Source of the DNA: JAWLHJ01 sp039587535
GTDB lineage: Bacteria > Gemmatimonadota > Gemmatimonadetes > Longimicrobiales > Gaopeijiaceae
Direction: 5' to 3'
NCBI GenBank assembly: GCA_039587535.1
Contig: JBDHIF010000073.1
Span: 1 to 8,268 of the forward strand
DNA length: 8,268 nucleotides
In this document: piece by piece, positions 1 to 6,647 of the stretch
Layout: every line of letters begins with the position of its first letter
Position numbering within the stretch: position 1 is the first letter of the stretch
Translations under genes and position numbers: made by a program
Notes under the pieces: model-generated
Database searches by the model: none
What the model was told of the DNA's origin: nothing
The model's input: only the letters and a program-made list of their open reading frames with translations

Positions 1-1235
1 CCGCCGGAGAGCGGCGCCACAGCGACGTCGCCGTCCCGGATGAACGCTACCTCGGCTCCGTCGGGCGAGACAGCGGGAAAGGCGAGTGCCCCATGCTCCG
101 TTCCCGCGATGGCCGTCGGTGTCAGGCTCTCCCAGCGCCGGAGCATGAGCTGGAACCGACTTCCCGGGATGGGCGCGTCGTAGACGGCTCCGGTGCCGTC
201 CGGCAGGAGTGCTGCGGGCTCGCCAACCGTCATGTCCTGGAGATAGAACCGCTCCACGCCGGGCACCGGCGCCGGTCGCGATAACGACCAGCCTGTCAGC
301 CCGACGCCCACGATCGCGACGGCCCAGCCCGCGGCTGCCACGGCCTTCCAGCGGCCCGCGCTCTCTCCGCCGCCGGCGCCGACCAGTGTACCGTGCCGGA
401 ACGAGGGGTCGGCCAGGGCGCTGGAGAACTGCCGGGCTTCCGCGAAGCGGTCCGCCGGCAGCTTCTCGAGCGCCCTCCGGATCGCCGCGTCGACGTTGGC
501 CGGGACCGCTTTGCGCATCTCCGTCGCCGAGACCGGGGCCCCCTGGATGATCCGTCCGAGCACGGCCTGCGCCGTATTCCCGGTGTAGGGCGGCTCACCC
601 GTGAGCAGCTCGTACAGCACCGCGGCGAGCGCGTACACGTCACTGGAGGGCCCGAGCACCTGGTCGCCGGTCGCCTGCTCCGGGGACATGTAGTAGGGCG
701 TCCCGACGCTTAGGCCCGTCTCGGTAAGACGTGCGCCACCGGCGGAGCCGACGGCGAGCGCGATTCCGAAGTCCGCCACGACCGGCTGCCCGTCCTGCAT
801 CAGGATGTTGCCGGGCTTGATGTCACGGTGGATTACGCCACGCTCGTGGGCGTGCTGGAGCGCGTTCGCCACCGCCGTGGTGATACGCACGGCTTCGTCG
901 ACCGGAAGCTGCTTATCCCGGTCGATGCGTTCACGGAGCGTCTCCCCTTCTACGTACGGCATCACGTAGAAGAGGAAAGAGTCCGCTTCCCCCGAATCGA
1001 ACAGGGGCAGGATGTTCGGATGGTGCAGGTTCGCAGTCGTCTTGATCTCGGCGAGGAAACGCTCGGCTCCGACCACCGCGGCCAACTCGGGCTTCAAGAC
1101 CTTCAGCGCGACCTTGCGCTCGTGCTTGAGGTCGTCGGCGAGGTACACGGTGGCCATGCCGCCCTCGCCGAGCTGACGCTCGATGCGGTAGCGGCCTTCG
1201 AGGGCCTCGTTGAGGCGGGAGATTGGGTTTGACAT
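1..1235 (-). CDS. Receptor-type Ser/Thr protein kinase, third of the array (3' partial)
   Basis: The 411 visible residues run off the left edge with no stop. The kinase domain spans about 16-279: glycine loop GEGGMAT at 23-29, Lys45 in VALK, Glu63, HRDIKPGN at 136-143 (Asp138, RD type), DFG at 155-157, activation loop LTETGLSVGT, then YYMSPEQ. All catalytic residues are intact. A single helix lies at about 297-315. Outside it comes a linker, then the start of a propeller: LRRWESLTPTAIAGTEHGAL and a first SPDG at 390-393. By family this is a membrane receptor kinase with cytoplasmic catalysis and an extracytoplasmic sensor of unknown ligand. Start choice: ATG 1235 gives MSNPISRLNEALEGRYRIE, matching the kinase at 6647. 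An in-frame ATG at 1247 adds four residues. AAGGAAG at 1275-1269 is purine-rich but too far from either to decide. It lies 84 bases after the broken permease, so it is possibly on the same transcript. Confidence 0.93.
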   Translation of the reverse strand, partial: MSNPISRLNEALEGRYRIERQLGEGGMATVYLADDLKHERKVALKVLKPELAAVVGAERFLAEIKTTANLHHPNILPLFDSGEADSFLFYVMPYVEGETLRERIDRDKQLPVDEAVRITTAVANALQHAHERGVIHRDIKPGNILMQDGQPVVADFGIALAVGSAGGARLTETGLSVGTPYYMSPEQATGDQVLGPSSDVYALAAVLYELLTGEPPYTGNTAQAVLGRIIQGAPVSATEMRKAVPANVDAAIRRALEKLPADRFAEARQFSSALADPSFRHGTLVGAGGGESAGRWKAVAAAGWAVAIVGVGLTGWSLSRPAPVPGVERFYLQDMTVGEPAALLPDGTGAVYDAPIPGSRFQLMLRRWESLTPTAIAGTEHGALAFPAVSPDGAEVAFIRDGDVAVAPLSG

Positions 1236-1319
1236 GTCGGCGAACATACGGCGTGCCGCTGGATTTCGCTTCCTTGGAGCCTGATCGCCGAGGTTGGCGT
1301 GGGCGAGGTCAGACGGTCG

Positions 1320-1778
1320 TCAGCCGCGTCTAAGCGTGTCCGCCAGATCGATCTTCAGGACGCGCCGTGCGGGAAGATAGGTGGCAACGAGCGCGATGAC
1401 GCCAAGTAGGATTGGCACTCCCGCCAAGACGACCGGGTCGAGCGCGCTGATCCCGTAAAGCTGTGACGCCACCACGTTTCGCAGGAGAATGGCAGCGATG
1501 GCGCCGGCGACCAGCCCGGCGCCGGCTACCGAGCCTCCGTACGTCAAGATCATCTTGAGGACGTCCGAGGGTGCCGCACCGAGGGCCGATCGGATGGCGA
1601 CCTCGGTTGTGCGTTGCGACACGGAGTAGGCGATCACGCCGTAGATCCCAACGGCCGCAAGAAGCAGCGCGGAAGCGCCGAACAGCAGGATCAGTGTCAT
1701 GGAGAAGCGTTGGCGCACCATGGACCCATCGACGACATCGAGCATCGGGACGACCTCGACGGGAAGCCTGGAATCGAT
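1320..1778 (-). pseudogene. C-terminal fragment of the same ADOP permease, in a shifted frame
   Basis: This frame encodes the missing end of the permease. From 1778 it reads IDSRLPVEVVPMLDVVDGSM, then VRQRFSMTLILLFG, the FtsX helix LLLAAVGIYGVIAYSVSQRT, the loop VAIRSALGAAPSDVLK, two more hydrophobic segments, and the closing LPARRVLKIDLADTLRRG, which is the normal family ending. An internal ATG at 1745 could start a 141-residue peptide, but no ribosome binding site is evident. It overlaps the first piece, which stops at 1697. The combined length of about 793 codons is near the family's usual 800. No other stop or frame break is seen, so the lesion is recent or is a sequence error. Confidence 0.85.
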
Positions 1779-3700
1779 GGTCCGACGACATAGTAGAGCG
1801 TCCGGTACGGCAGCTGAGCCAGGGGATGGTAGACCGTGGCGTCGTCTTCGATGCCGAGGCCGCGGTAGCGCACGTCTTCGGCCACACCCACGACTTCGGC
1901 TCGAAGGGGAGGCATGAAGAGAAGCGGGTGGAGTGAATCCCCAGTCTGGTCCAGGGTGCCCCTGGTGAGAACCTGCCCGACCGGATCGGTATCTCCGAAG
2001 ATCTGGCGGGCCGCGGTTTGGTTGAGGACGACGACCTGCGGGTTATCGAACTCGTCCAGCTCGTTGAAGGGGCGCCCGGCGGCCAAGGGGATCCCCAGGG
2101 TCTCGAAATACCCTGGGCTGATCACGCGGAGGCGAGCCTGGTGTGCGTTGTCGTCGTCTGTGAGGAGCCCGCCCTCCGCGCGGTGCCCGTAGATGCCCGA
2201 GAGCAAGGCGTCGAGTGGGATGTCGGACGTAGACGCGACGGTGGTCACACCAGGAACCTCTAGGAGGGCCTCCCTCAGCTCGCGATCGAGTCGGGTCAGG
2301 TCGCGGAACCAAGGGTAGTTCTGCACATCCCAACGAAGCGTGAAGATCGACCGGTCCTGGGCCTCGAATCCCGGATCCACGCTATTCAGTGCCTGGAATG
2401 ACCGGGTAAGGAGCCCCGCCCCGATCACCAGCACGACGGCCAGAGCGACCTGGGTGGCGATCAGCCCGCGAAAGGCGCGCCCGCGGCCCGGGCCAGCCGA
2501 TGATCCTCGCGCTTGCTCTCCCATGACGCTACGGACATCGGTACCGAGGAGGCGGATGGCCGGGAGCGTTCCGAACAGCAGGGCAGAGAAGAAGATCAAT
2601 CCAACGGTGTACCCCACCACGGCCGAATCCAGGCCGACGGCATCCATGCGTGGCAGATCGGCGGGCGCCAACCCAAGCACGAGGTTCAGTAGCCCGAGCC
2701 CCAGCCCCAGCCCCAGTACGGCGCCGGCAGCCGCAAGCACGGCGCTACTGGTGAGCAGCTGCCTCAGGATCTGTCCTCTGGATGCCCCCAACGCGATCCG
2801 GACCGCGACTTCCCGGCCCATCACGGTGCCGCGGGAGAGCAGGAGGCTCATGACGTTCGCGCACGCGATGATCAAGAGCGTGACGGCCGCCCCCATGAGG
2901 ATCAAGAGCGAGGAGCGCACCTCTCCCACGTAGAAATCCATCAAGGGATCGACGGTGAAGGCGCGGCTCTCATTGCTCTGGGGAAACTGTTCGAAGAGCC
3001 TCTGTTGGGTCACTGGAAACTCGGCTCGGGCCTGCTCCAGCGAGACCCCGTCGCGCAGGCGTACCACCGACTCGAGGAAGTGGGCGGCACCAGTGGGGCC
3101 GGGGTTGAACGCGATCCACCCTTCCGCCCCCCCTGGGTGGTCGAAGCCCGCAGGAGCGACCCCGACGACCGTAACAGGGCCGTTGGACGTGGTGACCGTG
3201 TTCCCAATGATCCCCGGGTCACCGCCGTAGAATGACTGCCACAGGGCGTATCCGAGGATGATCGCGCCCCCGTTGACGTAATGCTCCTCAACGAACGGAC
3301 GGCCCGCGGCCATCGGGAAGCCGAAGGCCTCGAAGAATCCGGACGTCGCCAGGAAGAGCGCCGCGTTGACGGGACGCTCCTCCGCGTCCATTAGGGTCAC
3401 GTCCCAAGGGAAGGTGCCGCCGGCGCTCTGGACCGAGCTCATCTCGCGGACAGCCATGAGCTTGTTGATGGAGAGGTTCCCGCTGGTCTGCCGACCGTCG
3501 GTGAACGACGTTCCCACGGCGAGTAGCTCGTGGGGCTCTGGGAAGTCGAGTGGCTGGAGCAGCACCCCGTTTACGACGCTGAAGATGGCCGTATTCGCGC
3601 CGACACCGAGTGCGAGCGTGAGCACGGCCACGGCGGTGAAGCCACGTTCGGATCGAAGGCCGCGCAGGGCCTGGCGGACGTCGCGGAGGAAGGCTTCCAT
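1697..3700 (-). CDS. ADOP-family MacB/FtsX-like permease, N-terminal 667 residues, frame broken near its 3' end
   Basis: This is the main piece of an orphan ABC-type permease (ADOP class; MacB periplasmic core plus FtsX domains, duplicated). The start at ATG 3700 gives MEAFLRDVRQALRGLR, then FTAVAVLTLALGVGANTAIF, the family's typical opening. No extra N-terminal domain of the kind some ADOPs carry is present. TM1 lies at about 21-48 and the first periplasmic core at 50-260. The first FtsX domain has helices near 263-288, 316-345 and 361-382, with ANVMSLLLSRG and the REVAVRIALGASRGQILRQ loop. The second half begins with a helix at 411-432, followed by core residues 435-639. After YYVV (636-639) the family sequence stops: about 28 unrelated residues follow to the stop. 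The last three helices are encoded in another frame downstream. No ATPase gene is nearby, as usual for the class. Family members are expected in the inner membrane, with substrate unknown. As it stands the product lacks the second FtsX domain and is probably non-functional. Confidence 0.85.
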   Translation of the reverse strand: MEAFLRDVRQALRGLRSERGFTAVAVLTLALGVGANTAIFSVVNGVLLQPLDFPEPHELLAVGTSFTDGRQTSGNLSINKLMAVREMSSVQSAGGTFPWDVTLMDAEERPVNAALFLATSGFFEAFGFPMAAGRPFVEEHYVNGGAIILGYALWQSFYGGDPGIIGNTVTTSNGPVTVVGVAPAGFDHPGGAEGWIAFNPGPTGAAHFLESVVRLRDGVSLEQARAEFPVTQQRLFEQFPQSNESRAFTVDPLMDFYVGEVRSSLLILMGAAVTLLIIACANVMSLLLSRGTVMGREVAVRIALGASRGQILRQLLTSSAVLAAAGAVLGLGLGLGLLNLVLGLAPADLPRMDAVGLDSAVVGYTVGLIFFSALLFGTLPAIRLLGTDVRSVMGEQARGSSAGPGRGRAFRGLIATQVALAVVLVIGAGLLTRSFQALNSVDPGFEAQDRSIFTLRWDVQNYPWFRDLTRLDRELREALLEVPGVTTVASTSDIPLDALLSGIYGHRAEGGLLTDDDNAHQARLRVISPGYFETLGIPLAAGRPFNELDEFDNPQVVVLNQTAARQIFGDTDPVGQVLTRGTLDQTGDSLHPLLFMPPLRAEVVGVAEDVRYRGLGIEDDATVYHPLAQLPYRTLYYVVGPSIPGFPSRSSRCSMSSMGPWCANASP
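1773..1786 (-). other. Frame-change and apparent deletion junction in the permease gene
   Basis: Upstream of this point the reading is ...TLYYVV. Downstream, in a frame moved by one, it is IDSRLPVEVV.... In ADOP proteins, as I recall the family, roughly 20 residues of the type 'RT.GDP..L...VR..V..' normally separate those two motifs. Here only about five bases do. A single-base slip would not remove that stretch, so I infer loss of about 50-60 bases, not a multiple of three (3n+1 by the frame arithmetic). The exact ends cannot be fixed without a relative. Confidence 0.65.
2693..2716 (-). repeat. Short 6-base tandem repeat encoding (Leu-Gly)4 in a permease helix
   Basis: On the plus strand three exact CCCCAG units (2699-2716) follow one imperfect unit, CCCGAG (2693-2698). 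On the coding strand this gives CTG GGG repeated, residues 329-336 of the permease, within a membrane helix of the first FtsX domain. Slippage would change helix length by whole Leu-Gly pairs without breaking the frame. Confidence 0.8.
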
Positions 3701-3959
3701 GGGTGCACCGTTCAGGTGGGAGGGTCCACGGGGCGAGGGCACGAGACGCACGCCGATCGCAAGAGAAACCCGCTATACCTTCACCGCCGGAAGGCCGGCA
3801 TAGAACCGGAGGCCGGACCCGGGGGACGCCCGAGCTGGGGGGACGTACGCGTCCGGATCCGCTTGCGCAGCTTAGGCCGCAGTTTCTGCATGCGCAAGCT
3901 CGGGGGCTGCGAGCGCGGCGCGGCTCTGGCCCGTCAGGCTGCGGACCGCGTCCGGCCCC
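3701..3959. other. Intergenic gap between kinase and permease genes
   Basis: This is the only sizeable gap in the window. It holds the inverted repeat at 3861-3899 and a smaller perfect hairpin at 3841-3854 (5-bp stem GGACG/CGTCC, 4-base loop). Near 3780-3815 two near-identical GC-rich words, CCGGAAGGCCGG and CCGGAGGCCGG, stand about 11 bases apart. A TATAGC word on the minus strand (3777-3772) could be a -10 element for the permease gene, but no good -35 sits at the right distance, so I do not call a promoter. The minus-strand frame of the permease is open to a GTG at 3751, but those extra 17 residues do not look like the family. Confidence 0.5.
3861..3899. repeat. 9-bp perfect inverted repeat with nested hairpin, downstream of kinase gene
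   Basis: The arms GCTTGCGCA (3861-3869) and TGCGCAAGC (3891-3899) are perfect reverse complements separated by 21 bases. Inside the loop, GCAG (3879-3882) and CTGC (3886-3889) form a second short stem around three bases. The element starts 60 bases after the kinase stop on the transcribed strand. No T-run follows in either direction, so it is not a classical intrinsic terminator. It could be a transcript-end or stability hairpin, or an operator for the permease gene. Its role is inferred only from position. Confidence 0.55.
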
Positions 3960-6647
3960 TCACCTCCACTCTAGATCCATGACCCACACGTCGCTCTCGA
4001 ACTCTCCGAGCGTGAAGTAGACCACGCCATCGTGAACGGCCATCTCGGGACGGGGCTGTCTCGCTGGATCGTCGAAACGGATGAGCTCACGGGGCACCCC
4101 GCCCTCCAGCGGGACGTCATACAGGCCCGAAGTCGAGTCGGCGTGGCGCTTGAGGGCGAGAAGTCTTTGCCCTTCTGCGTACCACTCCACCGTGTCATAG
4201 AAGGAGCCCAGGTCGTCCTCAGCAGGTGAGACGGAGAGGATCGGAGCACCGCCTGCGGCAGGTATGACGACGACCGCGCGTGCCCCATCTGGATCGACGA
4301 AAGCGATCATCGACCCGTCGGGGGACCACCGGGCCCGGCGGCCCATCCTTTCCGGAAAGGACTCGGTTCGCTGCCAGGAGCCAGCGCTGTTCAGCTCGAT
4401 AACTCTTAGCCACTGGTCGGGCCTCTGCCCCGCGTCGAAGAGAATCCGACGCCCGTCCGGCGCGATGTCCGGGTATCGATCCTGGGCAGAATCAGGCGCA
4501 AGGTGCTCGAGCGAGAGCCCGTCGAAATCCACGCGGAAGATGTCGCGTTGCTCCTCGCGGAAGCCGTGCCCATAGATCCATGTCCCGTCAGGCGACCACG
4601 ACCTCACGAACTCGTCCGTCGGGGTCGCGGTCAGTTGGAGCGTCTCTCCGCCGCCCAGTCTCCGGCGATAGACGTCCTGGTTGCCTGACTTATCGGAGTC
4701 GAACGCGATCCAGGCGCCGTCGGGTGAGACCGCGATCCCCTCGACGACCTGCGATCCCGTGGTGACGGCGTTGGCACCATAGGCGGAGGCGGGTGTGGAA
4801 GGAATCGACATCGCATAGATGTTCTGGCGCCGACGGACCTTGCTATAGGCCAGTCGCCGGGCATCCGCGGACAGACTCATGTTGTAGGGCTCCAGCCCGG
4901 CGGTGACGCGCGTAGGCGGACCCTCAGGTGAGCCGTCGGTCCGCAACTGTGTGAGATAGATGTCGCGCGCTCCGCCCCGGCTCGAAATGAAGAGAAGCCG
5001 GCCGTCCGGCAGCCAGGCGGGTGACGCGTTCGAGAAATCCCTCGCGGTCACGGCGACGGGGCTCCCACCGTCGGCGCTTACCACCATGACCGCGGATGGT
5101 GCTTTATTGCCGAAGGCATCTCCCAAGCGCAGTCCGTCCCTGTTGCCCTCCACGTATGCGATCCAGCGTCCGTCCGGGGACCAACGCAGGGAATGCGGCT
5201 CCACGGCCTGAGTGACTTCTCGCTCGCGGCCGTCTTCGTCGCGGACGAGGATTCGTCTCGTGCCCCCTGTGTCCAGGACGTAGGCGACCTCTCCCCCACC
5301 CGGGGACCACGTGGCGGCCTGAGCGATCGTGTCGTCCCCAGCTGGCACCACGGCTCGCGGCACTCCGCCACGCGCTGGCACGCGGTAGACACCGCCCGCT
5401 GCGTGCAGGGAAAGAAACGCTCCGTCCGGAGACCACGCCGGATAGTCCTCTTCCCCGAAAGACTCGTCGGTCACGGCCACGGGCCGGCCGCCATCCACGG
5501 GTCGAACCATGATCCGGGCAGACCGCTCGTCCGGCCCGAGCCGCCTCTGAGTTGCGACAGTGGGCCGTCGAGCTGCGGTGGTGGCGACATACGCCAGATC
5601 TCGTCCGTCCGGCGACAATGCCGGCGCAAGCTCGAGCCCGTCCTCGAAGGTGACTTTGGTCACTGCTCCGAAACGCACGAGCGGGGCGGGTCCGAACATA
5701 TCCGTGGAAAGGCCGACTAAGATGACCACGGCGGCACCAGCGAGCGCCGAGGCTGCGAGGACTGCGCCCGACCGGGGACCCTGAGCATCGTGCACATCGC
5801 CGTGCGAGAAAGTCGGATCCATCAAGGCCGTCGCGAAGTCCCTGGACCCGGGGAACCGATCGGCAGGCACCTTTTCGAGAGACTTGGCAATGGCGGCTTC
5901 GACGTTCGTCGGTACAGCCTTCCGCTGCTTGGAGGCCCGTGGGGGTGGCTCGGTGATGATTTTCCCGAGCACAGCCTGGGGGGTACTGCCGGTATGCGGG
6001 GGCTCACCCACGAGCATCTCATAGAGCACACAGCCGAGCGCGTAGATGTCCGTTTCGGGCCCAACGTGCATATCCCCGGTGGCCTGCTCCGGACTCATGT
6101 AGTGCGGTGTGCCCATGGACAGGCCGGTCTCGGTGAGTCGGCCTCCTCCTGCGGCTCCCACGGCGAGCGCGATGCCGAAGTCGCTGATCACCGGCTTGCC
6201 GTCCTGCATCAAGATGTTCGCGGGCTTGATGTCCCGGTGAATCACACCCTGGCGGTGCGCGTAGTCCAAGCCCTCCGCCACGTTTCTTGCGATTCGGACT
6301 GCTTCGTCCACCGGAAGCTGGTGCTGCCGGTCCAGGCGGTCCCGGAGGGTCTCCCCTTCCACGTAGGGCATCACGTAGAACAGGAAGCTGTCGGCCTGGC
6401 CCGAGTCGTAGAGGGGCAGGATGTGCGGGTGCTGCAGGTTCGCCGTGGTCTTGATCTCGGCCAGGAACCGCTCGGCGCCCACGACTGCGGCCAGCTCGGG
6501 CTTCAGGACCTTGAGCGCGACCCTGCGCTCGTGCTTCAGGTCGTCGGCCAGGTAGACCGTGGCCATCCCGCCCTCACCGATCTCGCGATCGATGCGGTAG
6601 CGGCCTTCGAGAGCGGCGTTCAGGCGCTCTGGCGGAGTAGCGCTCAT
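3960..6647 (-). CDS. Receptor-type Ser/Thr protein kinase with TM helix and PD40 beta-propeller sensor
   Basis: This is a complete 895-residue Hanks-type (PknB-like) kinase. The cytoplasmic kinase domain spans about residues 17-280. It has the glycine loop GEGGMAT at 24-30, catalytic Lys46 in VALK, helix-C Glu64, catalytic loop HRDIKPAN at 137-144 (base Asp139, Arg before it, so an RD kinase regulated by activation-loop phosphorylation), DFG at 156-158, a Thr/Ser-bearing loop LTETGLSMGT, and MSPEQ at 184-188. All key residues are present, so it should be active. One hydrophobic helix lies at about 294-314. The remaining 580 residues are a PD40/TolB-like propeller with about ten SPDG-type motifs (345, 406, 448, 490, 546, 593, 641, 685, 729, 775), predicted to lie outside the membrane. 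Ligand and substrates are unknown. The frame stays open upstream to 6968, but the ATG at 6647 is preferred: it sits in the ATGA overlap and matches the paralogue's N terminus. It probably shares a transcript with the preceding gene. Confidence 0.95.
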   Translation of the reverse strand: MSATPPERLNAALEGRYRIDREIGEGGMATVYLADDLKHERRVALKVLKPELAAVVGAERFLAEIKTTANLQHPHILPLYDSGQADSFLFYVMPYVEGETLRDRLDRQHQLPVDEAVRIARNVAEGLDYAHRQGVIHRDIKPANILMQDGKPVISDFGIALAVGAAGGGRLTETGLSMGTPHYMSPEQATGDMHVGPETDIYALGCVLYEMLVGEPPHTGSTPQAVLGKIITEPPPRASKQRKAVPTNVEAAIAKSLEKVPADRFPGSRDFATALMDPTFSHGDVHDAQGPRSGAVLAASALAGAAVVILVGLSTDMFGPAPLVRFGAVTKVTFEDGLELAPALSPDGRDLAYVATTAARRPTVATQRRLGPDERSARIMVRPVDGGRPVAVTDESFGEEDYPAWSPDGAFLSLHAAGGVYRVPARGGVPRAVVPAGDDTIAQAATWSPGGGEVAYVLDTGGTRRILVRDEDGREREVTQAVEPHSLRWSPDGRWIAYVEGNRDGLRLGDAFGNKAPSAVMVVSADGGSPVAVTARDFSNASPAWLPDGRLLFISSRGGARDIYLTQLRTDGSPEGPPTRVTAGLEPYNMSLSADARRLAYSKVRRRQNIYAMSIPSTPASAYGANAVTTGSQVVEGIAVSPDGAWIAFDSDKSGNQDVYRRRLGGGETLQLTATPTDEFVRSWSPDGTWIYGHGFREEQRDIFRVDFDGLSLEHLAPDSAQDRYPDIAPDGRRILFDAGQRPDQWLRVIELNSAGSWQRTESFPERMGRRARWSPDGSMIAFVDPDGARAVVVIPAAGGAPILSVSPAEDDLGSFYDTVEWYAEGQRLLALKRHADSTSGLYDVPLEGGVPRELIRFDDPARQPRPEMAVHDGVVYFTLGEFESDVWVMDLEWR
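6644..6647 (-). other. ATGA stop/start overlap between two kinase-family genes
   Basis: Read on the minus strand, the start codon of the complete kinase (6647-6645) shares two bases with the TGA stop of the upstream propeller gene (6646-6644). No purine-rich ribosome binding site precedes this ATG: the upstream bases are GTGGGCCCGCG. Reinitiation after the upstream gene is therefore the likely route. The start is supported by alignment with the third kinase, which begins the same way (MS..., then RLN.ALEGRYRI). Confidence 0.8.

Noticed and set aside
828..1232. Plus-strand open frame of 134 codons that looks conserved with part of the plus-strand frame at 5790-7163.
   Set aside because: Both are antisense shadows of the duplicated kinase domain, so their similarity follows from the kinase similarity and does not show a real gene.
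2340..2933. Plus-strand open frame of 197 codons inside the permease gene.
   Set aside because: It is antisense to a strongly recognised FtsX region, low-complexity in Ser/Pro/Arg, and has no domain signal.
3701..3751. A GTG start at 3751 adding 17 residues to the permease.
   Set aside because: The family opening (M..F..D.R.A.R.L) begins at the ATG at 3700, and the extra residues have no family match or ribosome binding site.
3772..3777. TATAGC as a minus-strand -10 promoter element for the permease gene.
   Set aside because: No acceptable -35 word lies 16-18 bases upstream, and a single six-base match is expected by chance.
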